From: Lachnospiraceae bacterium
GTDB taxonomy: Bacteria; Bacillota; Clostridia; Oscillospirales; Ruminococcaceae
DNA: 64,000 nucleotides
Reading direction: 5' to 3'
NCBI GenBank assembly: GCA_023664705.1
Contig: JAMPFE010000001.1
Location: forward strand, 194,600-258,599
Shown: piece by piece, positions 32,958 to 41,107 of the stretch
Layout of the letters: every line of letters begins with the position of its first letter
How positions within the stretch are numbered: position 1 is the first letter of the stretch
Made by a program: the position numbers and the translations under genes
The notes under the pieces: generated by a model
The model's input: only the letters and a program-made list of their open reading frames with translations
Told to the model about the DNA's origin: nothing
Databases searched by the model: none

Positions 32958-34331
32958 ATGGCGGATTACGATCTTACGGGGGTAAATCTTCCGTTCGACC
33001 CGACAGCGGAGGAAGCGGTCATCGGCGCGGTCATCGGCGATAGAGAGATGCTCGGCGAGGTCATCGAAAAGCTTCGCCCCGAGCATTTCTATATCGACCG
33101 CTGCCGCGAGATATACGCGCTTATGACGCAGCTCTACATGAGCAGCGAAAAAATAGACGTTCTGACGGTCGGCGATATGTGCGTAAGGCACGGGGTTTTC
33201 GAGCAGGCAGCAGACGCGAGGGCGTTCCTTATGGAGGCTCTGGAGCGCTGCCCGAGCATATCTTCGATAGCCAAGTACGCCGAGATCGTCACGGAAAAAT
33301 ATCTCCTGAGGAGCCTTATTTTCGCCTCCAAGGAGATAATCGACGCGGCGAATAACTCCTCCGACAGCGCGGACGCGGTAGTCGATTTTGCCGAGCAGAA
33401 AATATTCGATATCCGCTCGGGCACTCAAAACAGCAGCCTTACGCCTATCGCGGGGATAGTCTACGACAGGGTGCGCGCGTTCAGCGAGCTTGTAAAATCT
33501 TCGCGCGAAAACGGCGGACAGCCCGCGATGACGGGTCTCGCGACGGGCTTTACCGAGCTCGACAAGCGCATTTTCGGGCTCAACAAGTCCGACCTGATAA
33601 TCCTCGCGGCCCGTCCCGGTATGGGCAAGACGTCCTTCGCGATGAATATCGCGTCAAATACGGCAAAGCGCTTCCGCGACAAGCAGATATGCGTATTCAG
33701 CCTCGAAATGAGCAAGGAGCAGATAGTCTCCAGAATGATGTGCTCCGAGGCGCTGCTCCCGTCCGACGCGATGAAAACGGGGCGCTCCACGCCCGAGCAG
33801 CTCAACAACGTAATGGTCGCCGCCGATCTTCTTCAGCGTCTGCCGATCTATATCGACGACACCCCCGGCTGCAACGTGACGAATATCAAATCCAAGCTGC
33901 GCCGCATGAAAAATCTCGGCGCGGTCATAATCGACTATCTCCAGCTGATGACGAGCGTAAATAATTTCCACGGGAACCGCGTCGCCGAAATATCGGAGAT
34001 AACGCGCAACCTGAAAATTATGGCAAAGGAGCTTAACGTCCCCGTTATCGCGCTGTCGCAGCTCGCCAGAGGACCCGAGCAGCGCCCCGACAAGCGCCCG
34101 CTGCTGAGCGACCTCCGCGATTCGGGCTCTATCGAGCAGGACGCGGATATAGTGCTGTTCCTGTACAGAAATTCCTACTACGACAAGACCGACCCCAACC
34201 AGAACGTCTGCGAGTGCCTTGTTGCGAAAAACCGCCACGGCGAAACGGGCACGGTCTACCTCGGCTGGCAGGGCGAGTATACAAAATTTACCAACGTTAA
34301 GTATATTCCGCAAAATCAAAACGGCGGCTGA
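32958..34331 (+). CDS. dnaB: Replicative DNA helicase DnaB
   Basis: A 457-residue hexameric replication-fork helicase. The N-terminal primase-interacting domain (about 10-115; PFDPTAEEAVIGAV) precedes the RecA-like core with Walker A ARPGMGKT near 216, the region FSLEMSKEQ, Walker B-like VIIDYLQLM near 325, and ALSQLARGPEQR near 365. It starts 7 bases after rplI and ends 5 before tilS. No intein is present. Confidence 0.97.
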   Translation: MADYDLTGVNLPFDPTAEEAVIGAVIGDREMLGEVIEKLRPEHFYIDRCREIYALMTQLYMSSEKIDVLTVGDMCVRHGVFEQAADARAFLMEALERCPSISSIAKYAEIVTEKYLLRSLIFASKEIIDAANNSSDSADAVVDFAEQKIFDIRSGTQNSSLTPIAGIVYDRVRAFSELVKSSRENGGQPAMTGLATGFTELDKRIFGLNKSDLIILAARPGMGKTSFAMNIASNTAKRFRDKQICVFSLEMSKEQIVSRMMCSEALLPSDAMKTGRSTPEQLNNVMVAADLLQRLPIYIDDTPGCNVTNIKSKLRRMKNLGAVIIDYLQLMTSVNNFHGNRVAEISEITRNLKIMAKELNVPVIALSQLARGPEQRPDKRPLLSDLRDSGSIEQDADIVLFLYRNSYYDKTDPNQNVCECLVAKNRHGETGTVYLGWQGEYTKFTNVKYIPQNQNGG

Positions 34332-34336
34332 CAAAA

Positions 34337-35347
34337 ATGAACGATTTTATTGATAATGTTCGGCAAACCATAGCCGATCACGATATGCTCGGCGAAAAAA
34401 GCGCGGTATGCGCGGCGCTCTCGGGCGGCGCGGACAGCGTTTCGCTGCTGCTGGCGCTGAAAACGCTCTCGGAGGAGCGCGGCTTCGCGCTTTCGGCGTG
34501 CCACTTGAACCACGGGCTGCGCGGCGTGGAAAGCGACCGCGACGAGCGCTTCTGCGCCGAGCTTTGCCAAAGGCTCGGCATTCCGCTTGCGGCAAGGAAA
34601 ATAAGCGTCTCGGCATTGTCCGAAAAGCACGAAAGCTCCGAGGAGACCGCCCGCCGTGTGCGCTACGGTTTCTTTCTGGAAACGCTCGGCAGCCTCGGCG
34701 AAAGCGCCGTCCTCGCGACGGCGCACACAGCCAACGACAACGCCGAGACCGTGCTGATAAATCTGACGCGCGGCACGGGGCTCGCGGGCTTGTGCGGGAT
34801 ACCGCCCGTGCGCGCTCTCGGGGAGTTCCGCGTGATAAGACCGCTGATATACCGCACGAGAGCGGAGGTCGAGGAGTTCCTCGCCGCGCGCGGACAGGAC
34901 TACGTGACCGACCGCACCAACCTCTCCGAGGACTACACCCGCAATAAAATACGCCTCAAGGTGCTTCCCGAGCTGCTGAAAATAAACCCCTCGGCGCTCG
35001 GAACGCTCGGCAGAATGACCGGGACCCTCCGCGAGGACAGCGCGTTCCTCGAGGAGCTTGCCCGAAAGGCGCTCGCCGAAAACCGCGCGGGGCGCGGCTA
35101 CAACGCCGCGGAGCTCGCCAAGCTCCCCGCGCCGATACGCTCCCGCGCGGTGAAAACGATACTCATGGACGGCGGCATAGAGCCCTCCGCGCTGAGGATA
35201 AGCACGGCGTCGGAGCTGCTGACAAGGCGCTCCGCGAGGTACAATCCCTGCAAAAACCGCTTTTTCACGATACGCAAGGGCGTGTGCTTCGTTGAAATTA
35301 TCGAGCAGCACTACCGCCGCTTCAACGAAAAAAGGAAAAAAATGTAA
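34337..35347 (+). CDS. tilS: tRNA(Ile)-lysidine synthase
   Basis: A 336-residue PP-loop enzyme that converts C34 to lysidine in tRNA(Ile) CAU; essential in most bacteria. The PP-loop SGGADS lies near residues 31-36, HLNHGLRG near 57, TAHTANDNAET near 131, and the C-terminal region is short, as in compact TilS proteins. It follows dnaB by 5 bases and is followed by an independent hpt promoter. Confidence 0.94.
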   Translation: MNDFIDNVRQTIADHDMLGEKSAVCAALSGGADSVSLLLALKTLSEERGFALSACHLNHGLRGVESDRDERFCAELCQRLGIPLAARKISVSALSEKHESSEETARRVRYGFFLETLGSLGESAVLATAHTANDNAETVLINLTRGTGLAGLCGIPPVRALGEFRVIRPLIYRTRAEVEEFLAARGQDYVTDRTNLSEDYTRNKIRLKVLPELLKINPSALGTLGRMTGTLREDSAFLEELARKALAENRAGRGYNAAELAKLPAPIRSRAVKTILMDGGIEPSALRISTASELLTRRSARYNPCKNRFFTIRKGVCFVEIIEQHYRRFNEKRKKM

Positions 35348-35386
35348 AATATCCCGAAATTTTCAGCAGAAATTCACGAAAATCAA

Positions 35387-35415
35387 TTGCTTTTTTGTGA
35401 ATTATATGTTATAAT
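35387..35415 (+). promoter_or_regulatory. SigmaA promoter of hpt
   Basis: TTGCTT (35387-35392), 17-base spacer, TATAAT (35410-35415). The ribosome binding site GGAGGAG starts only about 12 bases downstream, so the leader is very short. Confidence 0.8.
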
Positions 35416-35439
35416 GATTTTTGTATGGAGGAGAGCATA

Positions 35440-35973
35440 ATGTATGTTCCCGAGGAAATCGAAAAAATTCTGTTCACCGAAGAGCAGCTAAAGGAAGAAA
35501 CAGCGCGGCTCGGAGCCGAGCTCACAAGGGAATACAGCGGCAGAAATCCGCTGTTCGTCTGCGTTTTAAAGGGCGCGTCGGTGTTCTTCGCCGACCTGAT
35601 ACGCGCGGTGGAGTGCCCGCTGGAGATAGATTTTTTCCGCGCGAAAAGCTATTTGGGAACAACGACGACGGGAGTCGTCGACGTAAACGAAAGCGAGCTC
35701 CCCGATATAAAGGGGCGCGACGTGGTGATAGTCGAGGACATCGTCGACACCGCGCGCACGCTCTCAAAGGTCAAGGAAATGTTTCTGGAACGCGAACCGA
35801 GGTCGCTGAAGATAGTCTGCCTGCTCGACAAGCCGTCGCGCCGCGAGGTCAAGGGCTTCACCGTCGACAGCCGCTGCTTTGAAATAGATGATTTGTTTGT
35901 AGTGGGCTACGGGCTCGACTGCGACCAGAGGTTCAGAAATCTGCCGTACATAGGCGTATATAAGGCATTATAA
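35440..35973 (+). CDS. hpt: Hypoxanthine phosphoribosyltransferase
   Basis: A 177-residue purine-salvage enzyme making IMP/GMP from hypoxanthine/guanine and PRPP. The PRPP motif VVIVEDIVDTART lies near residues 95-107 and CVLKGASVFFADL near 37-49. ATG 35440 is chosen over ATG 35425 because GGAGGAG lies just upstream of it. The tilS-hpt-ftsH order is widespread in Firmicutes. Confidence 0.95.
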   Translation: MYVPEEIEKILFTEEQLKEETARLGAELTREYSGRNPLFVCVLKGASVFFADLIRAVECPLEIDFFRAKSYLGTTTTGVVDVNESELPDIKGRDVVIVEDIVDTARTLSKVKEMFLEREPRSLKIVCLLDKPSRREVKGFTVDSRCFEIDDLFVVGYGLDCDQRFRNLPYIGVYKAL

Positions 35974-36030
35974 AAATATAAAATATATTTTCACGGGCAA
36001 AAATCGCCCGTAACAGGAAAGGCGGTCTAA

Positions 36031-38025
36031 ATGAAGAAAAATAAGCTCCAAGGCGTAATAATCTACTTTCTGATAGCGCTTCTGCTGATATTCGGGTTGG
36101 TATCCGTGCTGAATTTCGCGGGAGGAAGAAGCTCCAACACCGCGGCGAAATATTCCGACGTTATAGCCGAATTCGACGACCTCAACGTTTCCGCGTTCGT
36201 TCTCGACCTCGGAAGCGGCAGGCTGAATTACGTGCTGAAGGGCGGAAGCATTGAAAATCAGCAGGACATCAAAACATATACCGTCCCGAATGTCAGCATT
36301 TTCATAAACGACATAAACGCGGGCTACAATAAGGAAGGCAGGATAGCGAATTACCGTCAGCGCTACAACGAGGCGAACCCCGAAGCGCCGCTGTACGAAA
36401 ACTATATCCCCATTTCCGACAACACCTTCCTCACGAGCATTCTCCCGTATCTGCTCCTTGTGGGCGTTATGGTCATCTTTACGGTCATCGTTCTGCGCCA
36501 GACCACGGGCGGCGGCAAGATGAACACTTTCTCCCGCGCGAACGTCCGCCAGCAGACGGGCAGAAAGGTAACGTTCGAGGACGTTGCGGGCGCGGACGAG
36601 GAAAAGCAGGAGCTTGTCGAGATAGTTGACTACCTCAAAAACCCCGCGAAATACCGCGAGATAGGCGCGAGAGTGCCCAAGGGCGTGCTCCTCGTCGGAC
36701 CTCCGGGAACGGGTAAAACTCTTCTCGCAAAGGCAGTCGCGGGCGAGGCGGGCGCGCCGTTCTTCTCGATATCGGGCTCTGATTTCGTCGAGATGTATGT
36801 CGGCGTCGGCGCTTCGCGTGTGCGCGACCTGTTCGACCAAGCTAAAAAGCACACCCCGTCCATTATCTTCATCGACGAGATAGACGCCGTCGGCAGACAG
36901 CGCGGCGCAGGTCTCGGCGGCGGTCACGACGAGCGCGAGCAGACCCTCAACCAGCTCCTCGTCGAAATGGACGGCTTCACCGAAAACGAAAACATCATCG
37001 TAATGGCGGCGACCAACCGCCGCGATATACTCGACCCCGCTCTCCTCCGTCCCGGGCGCTTCGACAGACAGGTAGTCGTAAGCTATCCCGACATCAAGGG
37101 CAGAGAGGAAATCCTCAAAGTCCACACGCGCAACAAGAATATCGGTCCCGACGTAGACCTCAAGACCATAGCCGCGACAACGGCGGGCTTTACGGGCGCG
37201 GACTTGGAAAATCTCGTAAACGAGGCGGCGCTGCTTGCCGCGCGCAACAACCGCAAGGCGGTCACCAAAGCCGACATCGAGGAGGCAACGATAAAAGTCG
37301 TTGCGGGCCCCGAGAAGAAGAGCCGCATCGTCAGCCCCGAGGACAAGCGCATCACCGCTTACCACGAGGCGGGTCACGCGGTCACCACGATGTTCTGCCC
37401 CACGCAGGATAAAGTCCATCAGGTCTCCATTATCCAGAGAGGCATGGCAGCGGGCTTTACGATGCACCTGCCCGAAAAGGACAACTCCCACGTAACGAAA
37501 AACCGCATGGAGGAGTCGATAGTAGTCCTGCTCGGCGGACGCGCGGCGGAAAAGCTCATCCTCGACGACATCACCACGGGCGCGTCAAACGACATCGAGC
37601 GCGCCACCTCCGTCGCAAGGGATATGGTAACGCGCTACGGCTTCTCGGAAAAGCTCGGACCTATCCTGTACGGCAGTGAAAACGACGAGGTGTTCCTCGG
37701 CAGAGACTACGGTCACGGCAAGAACTACTCCGAAAACGTCGCCAGCGAGATAGACGCCGAAATACGCGAGCTCATCGAAACGGGCTACGAAAAGGCAAAG
37801 GAAATCCTCACGGTCCACGGCGATCTGCTCGAGCGCTGCGCGCAGTACCTCATCAAGCACGAAAAGCTCGACGGCCCCGTGTTCTATAAGCTTATGAACA
37901 ACGAAATAGACATCGACGGCAACCCGACAAAGCTCGTTGAGGAAAAATCCGAAACGGCTCCCGAAACAGTTCCCGAGGAGACCTCGGAGGAAAAACCCGA
38001 GAGCCCCGACGAAAATCAAGACTAA
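36031..38025 (+). CDS. ftsH: ATP-dependent zinc metalloprotease FtsH
   Basis: A 664-residue membrane-anchored AAA+ protease for membrane-protein quality control. Two transmembrane helices (about 10-28 and 134-155) flank a small extracytoplasmic domain. AAA: GPPGTGKT near 228, FIDEIDAVGRQR near 284, and second-region NRRDILDPALLRPGRFDR near 330. Zinc protease motif HEAGH near 446. The acidic Pro/Glu-rich C-terminal tail (after about 640) is likely disordered. AGGAAAGG precedes the start. A hairpin terminator follows the stop. Confidence 0.97.
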   Translation: MKKNKLQGVIIYFLIALLLIFGLVSVLNFAGGRSSNTAAKYSDVIAEFDDLNVSAFVLDLGSGRLNYVLKGGSIENQQDIKTYTVPNVSIFINDINAGYNKEGRIANYRQRYNEANPEAPLYENYIPISDNTFLTSILPYLLLVGVMVIFTVIVLRQTTGGGKMNTFSRANVRQQTGRKVTFEDVAGADEEKQELVEIVDYLKNPAKYREIGARVPKGVLLVGPPGTGKTLLAKAVAGEAGAPFFSISGSDFVEMYVGVGASRVRDLFDQAKKHTPSIIFIDEIDAVGRQRGAGLGGGHDEREQTLNQLLVEMDGFTENENIIVMAATNRRDILDPALLRPGRFDRQVVVSYPDIKGREEILKVHTRNKNIGPDVDLKTIAATTAGFTGADLENLVNEAALLAARNNRKAVTKADIEEATIKVVAGPEKKSRIVSPEDKRITAYHEAGHAVTTMFCPTQDKVHQVSIIQRGMAAGFTMHLPEKDNSHVTKNRMEESIVVLLGGRAAEKLILDDITTGASNDIERATSVARDMVTRYGFSEKLGPILYGSENDEVFLGRDYGHGKNYSENVASEIDAEIRELIETGYEKAKEILTVHGDLLERCAQYLIKHEKLDGPVFYKLMNNEIDIDGNPTKLVEEKSETAPETVPEETSEEKPESPDENQD

Positions 38026-38030
38026 ATCAT

Positions 38031-38059
38031 ATTCCGTCCTGCCGCAAGCGGGACGGAAT
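38031..38059 (+). terminator. Terminator after ftsH
   Basis: ATTCCGTCC / GGACGGAAT stem with an inner CCGC-AA-GCGG extension, followed by TTTTA on the + strand. The next gene starts 18 bases later, so some read-through is likely. Confidence 0.7.
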
Positions 38060-38077
38060 TTTACGGAAAGGTAAAAA

Positions 38078-38503
38078 ATGGCAATTGAGTATATCGACAA
38101 GGCTCCCTCCTTCGAGGAGTACATGGAAATGCGCCGCGCCGTAAATTTTATGGTTCTGTCCGAGCGCATTGCCCGCAACGCCCTCAACAACGCGTTTCAC
38201 ATAACGACCGTCCGCGATAACGGCAGGGCGATAGGCATGATACGCGTTTTGTCCGACGGCAGCTACGCAAACTTCATCACCGACGTAATGGTCATCCCCG
38301 AGTATCAGCACCGCGGCATCGGCAAGGAAATGATGCGCCGCACAATGGAGTATATGCGCTCCACGCTGCTCCCGGGTGAGACGATAGTGCTGTACCTCAT
38401 GTCCGCTATCGGCAGAGAGGATTTTTACAGGCAGTTCGGCTTCCGCGAGCGCCCCAACGAGGTCTGGGGCGCGGGAATGAGCCAATGGATACACGGAGAA
38501 TAA
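38078..38503 (+). CDS. GNAT family N-acetyltransferase
   Basis: A 141-residue acetyltransferase. Motif A is VIPEYQHRGIGKEMM (about 71-85), preceded by ANFITDVM and followed by FYRQFGFRERPNE, the usual C-terminal acetyl-CoA wall. The substrate is unknown. AGGAAAGG precedes the ATG at good spacing. Separate from the next gene, which has its own promoter. Confidence 0.9.
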   Translation: MAIEYIDKAPSFEEYMEMRRAVNFMVLSERIARNALNNAFHITTVRDNGRAIGMIRVLSDGSYANFITDVMVIPEYQHRGIGKEMMRRTMEYMRSTLLPGETIVLYLMSAIGREDFYRQFGFRERPNEVWGAGMSQWIHGE

Positions 38504-38511
38504 AAATACCA

Positions 38512-38540
38512 TTGACAAAATACAAATAATATGGTATTAT
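38512..38540 (+). promoter_or_regulatory. SigmaA promoter of the zinc-ribbon membrane protein gene
   Basis: TTGACA (38512-38517), 17-base spacer, TATTAT (38535-38540). Confidence 0.82.
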
Positions 38541-38592
38541 AGTAGATAACGGGAAAGTTGCTTCCCAACAGAAAAAGATAGTGAGGTTAATT

Positions 38593-39111
38593 ATGGAAAG
38601 ATTTTGTGACAAATGCGGAACGCTCGTACAGGGCGAGGGTAAATTCTGTCCGTCCTGCGGCGCGCCCCTGGAAAGCGCGGTAAATCTCGACAAGCCGAGC
38701 ACGCCGTCAACGGAGCCCATGCAGTCGACCCCCGCGCCTACATACCAGCAAAGCAGCCCCAACGCCGCGCAGATGCCCGCCTACCCGCAGAGCTACAACA
38801 ACGTCGGCGCAACGGAGCGCACGGAAAATATGAGCGTCGGACAGTGGGCGCTGACGGTATTCCTCTCGAGTCTCGGATTCATCGGCATCATATTGCTGTT
38901 CGTCTGGGGCTTCAGCAGCGACACGCCCCAGCCCAAAAAGAACTACGCCCGCGGAATGTTGATAGTCGAGGCTATCATGATCGGCGTCGTTTTCTTGGTC
39001 TACATCATTGCTTTCGCCTGCGCGCTCTCCTGCGCGGGCAGCATGGGAGGAGACTTCGACGAAATATTCGGCTGCGTACGTCAGAGCATATTCGCGGCGG
39101 CTCTTCGTTAA
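38593..39111 (+). CDS. Zinc-ribbon membrane protein
   Basis: A 172-residue protein of unknown function. N-terminal zinc ribbon (CDKCG then CPSCG, about residues 5-24), a Pro/Gln/Ser-rich linker (about 30-78), then two hydrophobic segments (about 85-108 and 122-148) around a short WGFSSD loop. Such zinc_ribbon plus two-helix proteins are common in Clostridia. The ATG at 38593 follows TGAGGT. Its own promoter and the following repeat suggest a single-gene unit. Confidence 0.82.
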   Translation: MERFCDKCGTLVQGEGKFCPSCGAPLESAVNLDKPSTPSTEPMQSTPAPTYQQSSPNAAQMPAYPQSYNNVGATERTENMSVGQWALTVFLSSLGFIGIILLFVWGFSSDTPQPKKNYARGMLIVEAIMIGVVFLVYIIAFACALSCAGSMGGDFDEIFGCVRQSIFAAALR

Positions 39112-39143
39112 AAATTCACACTGCCGAGCCGAACATATGATAT

Positions 39144-39214
39144 AGAAGTATTGTGGTGTCGAGCGAAAACGCTTGACCCACAATTTTCTATGAAACGAAT
39201 GGCCGCGGCGGCAC
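39144..39214 (+). repeat. Inverted-pair repeat with GTCGAGCG/CGCTTGAC hairpin, copy 1
   Basis: Contains GTCGAGCGAAAACGCTTGAC (39158-39177), an 8-bp stem with an AAAA loop, then TTTTCTATGAAACGAA (39184-39199) and GGCGGCAC. The same elements recur in opposite orientation at 40937-41027. Lies between the zinc-ribbon gene and the SanA/YdcF-like gene. Confidence 0.82.
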
Positions 39215-39252
39215 GCCGCCCGGCAGTCATTTTATCCTAAAAAGGTGAACAT

Positions 39253-40020
39253 ATGAGCAAAATTTTATCCAACATACCGAGAATACTTATCGCGGCAGCC
39301 TCCCTCGCAATGCTTGTCTGGGTCAACCTGAACTTCGTCACCGCGGGCACGTACATCGGCTCCGCGCTTTTCGGCGCGATATTCCTCGCCGCGCTCCTGT
39401 GGAACCCCGTTTGCGGGCTGATAAAGCTCATATGGCGCAGGATCGTCGGCAAGGTCTTTTTGATAATTTTCGGCGGCATTATCGCGTTCTGCGCGGTATT
39501 GTGCGTCGTTTTCTCCGTGAATATGGCGTCGCACACGGAAAAGCCCCTCGACAGCCCCCGAGCCGTGATAGTTCTCGGCTGCCAAGTAAAGGGCGAGACT
39601 CCCAGCACCATGCTCGCGTTCAGACTGAGAGCCGCGATAGAGGTGCTGAACGAGCACCCCGAGGCGGTCTGCGTAACGAGCGGCGGGCAGGGCAGCGGCG
39701 AGGACATCCCCGAGGCGGAGGCGATGCGCCGCTTTCTTATCGAGAACGGCATCCCCGACGACCGCATAATCACGGAGGACAAGTCCACCAGCACCCGCGA
39801 GAACCTCCGTTTTTCGGCAGCGAAGCTCGCCGAGCGCGGCATAACGGACAACGTGGTGATAGTTACCAACGATTTCCACCAGTACCGCGCGGGAGTATAC
39901 GCCCGCGAAAACGGCTTTCGGACGGTCGGACATCATTCCTCCAAGACCCCCGCGCGCAATATCCTTAACTACTGGATACGCGAGTGGGCGGCGATAATGG
40001 CGCTGCCGTTCGGAATATAA
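39253..40020 (+). CDS. SanA/YdcF/ElyC-type DUF218 membrane protein
   Basis: A 255-residue envelope protein. Two or three N-terminal hydrophobic segments (about 8-30, 34-52 and 68-90) precede the DUF218 domain: AVIVLGCQVKGETPS near 110, RLRAAIEVL, VTSGGQGSGEDIPEAEAM near 141, and VTNDFHQYRAGVYARENGF near 205. Relatives (SanA, ElyC) affect peptidoglycan integrity and vancomycin tolerance, with unknown chemistry. AAAGGTG precedes the start. It ends in a convergent terminator shared with the lipoprotein gene. Confidence 0.88.
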   Translation: MSKILSNIPRILIAAASLAMLVWVNLNFVTAGTYIGSALFGAIFLAALLWNPVCGLIKLIWRRIVGKVFLIIFGGIIAFCAVLCVVFSVNMASHTEKPLDSPRAVIVLGCQVKGETPSTMLAFRLRAAIEVLNEHPEAVCVTSGGQGSGEDIPEAEAMRRFLIENGIPDDRIITEDKSTSTRENLRFSAAKLAERGITDNVVIVTNDFHQYRAGVYARENGFRTVGHHSSKTPARNILNYWIREWAAIMALPFGI

Positions 40021-40069
40021 CGATCGGAATTTATATAAAAGAAAACGCCCGCGACGGCGCCGATATAAA

Positions 40070-40124
40070 ATCCCCTTAGGCAGACGCACGAAAAAACAAA
40101 AATTTCGTGATACACTAAGGGGAT
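40070..40124 (+). terminator. Convergent terminator hairpin
   Basis: ATCCCCTTAG (40070-40079) pairs with CTAAGGGGAT (40115-40124), with an inner CACGAAA...TTTCGTG stem. CTCTTTATTTTT follows on the + strand. It separates the convergent DUF218 and lipoprotein genes. Confidence 0.78.
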
Positions 40125-40128
40125 CTCT

Positions 40129-40842
40129 TTATTTTTCGGCTTCCTCGGCTTCCTTAACGGCATCGGCGTATTGCTTTTCCTCTTCCTCAAGGCGTGTCTT
40201 GGCAGCCTCGTAACCGGGAATATCCGTCGGCGTGAGCAGCTCCGCGTCGCTTTGCTGCGCGGTTATTTTTATCAGAACGCACAGCCCGCATTTCTTTTTG
40301 ATTGACCTTGACGATTCATAGGAGCCCTTTGCGTTGCGGTAAAACGCCTTGGACTCGTCCGCGAGAGTGGCAGTCCACATCTCATAGCGCCCCGGGATAT
40401 AAACGCCCGCGCTGTTGAAAAACTCAAGGTCCTCGAGGGACGGCGCGCCCACCACGGTGCACTCCGCGTCGAGCATTTTCCCCAGCTTTTCGCATTCGTC
40501 GTTAAGGTCCTCCCATTTGCAGGTAACGCTCGGGAAAACGCCGAGCAGATATGTATCGGAGCTCGTCCTGAAAACGGCTCTGTAGCCGACGTTGTACTTT
40601 GTTTTTTTGTCGTCACGCTGCTTGTACGGAAGATAGCAGACGTCCCCGAGAGGGGTATCCGCGGCGTCCTGAGCGCTTGTGTACAGGCTTCCCAGCTCTC
40701 TTTGCACCGTGACCTCTTCCAAATCTTGGGAGCGCGCGAACATATCCGAATAGTTTACGGTTATAGGCTCCCTTGCGCTGCCGTCGGAGCAGCCCGCAAG
40801 CAGCACGCACAGCGCGGCGAGAATGACGAATTTCCTTTTCAT
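40129..40842 (-). CDS. Putative lipoprotein of unknown function
   Basis: A 237-residue exported protein. The N-terminus MKRKFVILAALCVLLAGC is a lipoprotein signal with lipobox LAGC, so the mature protein should be anchored on the outer face of the membrane. The rest has no motif I recognise; it carries several cysteines and an acidic, helical C-terminus. AAAGGAGG precedes ATG 40842, ruling out the upstream ATG. It has its own promoter. Confidence 0.85.
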   Translation of the reverse strand: MKRKFVILAALCVLLAGCSDGSAREPITVNYSDMFARSQDLEEVTVQRELGSLYTSAQDAADTPLGDVCYLPYKQRDDKKTKYNVGYRAVFRTSSDTYLLGVFPSVTCKWEDLNDECEKLGKMLDAECTVVGAPSLEDLEFFNSAGVYIPGRYEMWTATLADESKAFYRNAKGSYESSRSIKKKCGLCVLIKITAQQSDAELLTPTDIPGYEAAKTRLEEEEKQYADAVKEAEEAEK

Positions 40843-40868
40843 ATGCGACCTCCTTTTCCTATATATAG

Positions 40869-40897
40869 ATTTTAACATTTTTTATATTATTTGTCAA
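40869..40897 (-). promoter_or_regulatory. Promoter of the lipoprotein gene
   Basis: Minus strand TTGACA (40897-40892), 17-base spacer, TAAAAT (40874-40869). It lies next to the divergent sigma-factor promoter. Confidence 0.75.
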
Positions 40898-40901
40898 GGG
40901 C

Positions 40902-40930
40902 TTTACAAACGGAAAATAAAATGTTAAAAT
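40902..40930 (+). promoter_or_regulatory. Promoter of the sigma-factor gene
   Basis: TTTACA (40902-40907), 17-base spacer, TAAAAT (40925-40930). The last 13 bases (AAAATGTTAAAAT) equal those of the divergent lipoprotein promoter. The leader of about 170 bases contains repeat copy 2. Confidence 0.65.
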
Positions 40931-40936
40931 AAAGGC

Positions 40937-41027
40937 GTGCCGCCGTGGCGGCAGCTTCTGCCTTGGGCAGTTCGTTTCATAGAAAATTTCGGCGTCAAGC
41001 GTTTTCGCTCGACACAAAAAAACTTCT
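40937..41027 (-). repeat. Inverted-pair repeat, copy 2
   Basis: Reverse complement of copy 1: TTCGTTTCATAGAAAA (40971-40986) and GTCAAGCGTTTTCGCTCGAC (40994-41013), with GTGCCGCC at the outer end. With copy 1 it brackets the DUF218 and lipoprotein genes. Confidence 0.82.
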
Positions 41028-41107
41028 GTATTACACGCGCCATAGCGCCCAACCTTTTTGTTTTTTCGCGCACTGTATATATGAAAACGCTTTCGGAGGC
41101 TTTCAAA

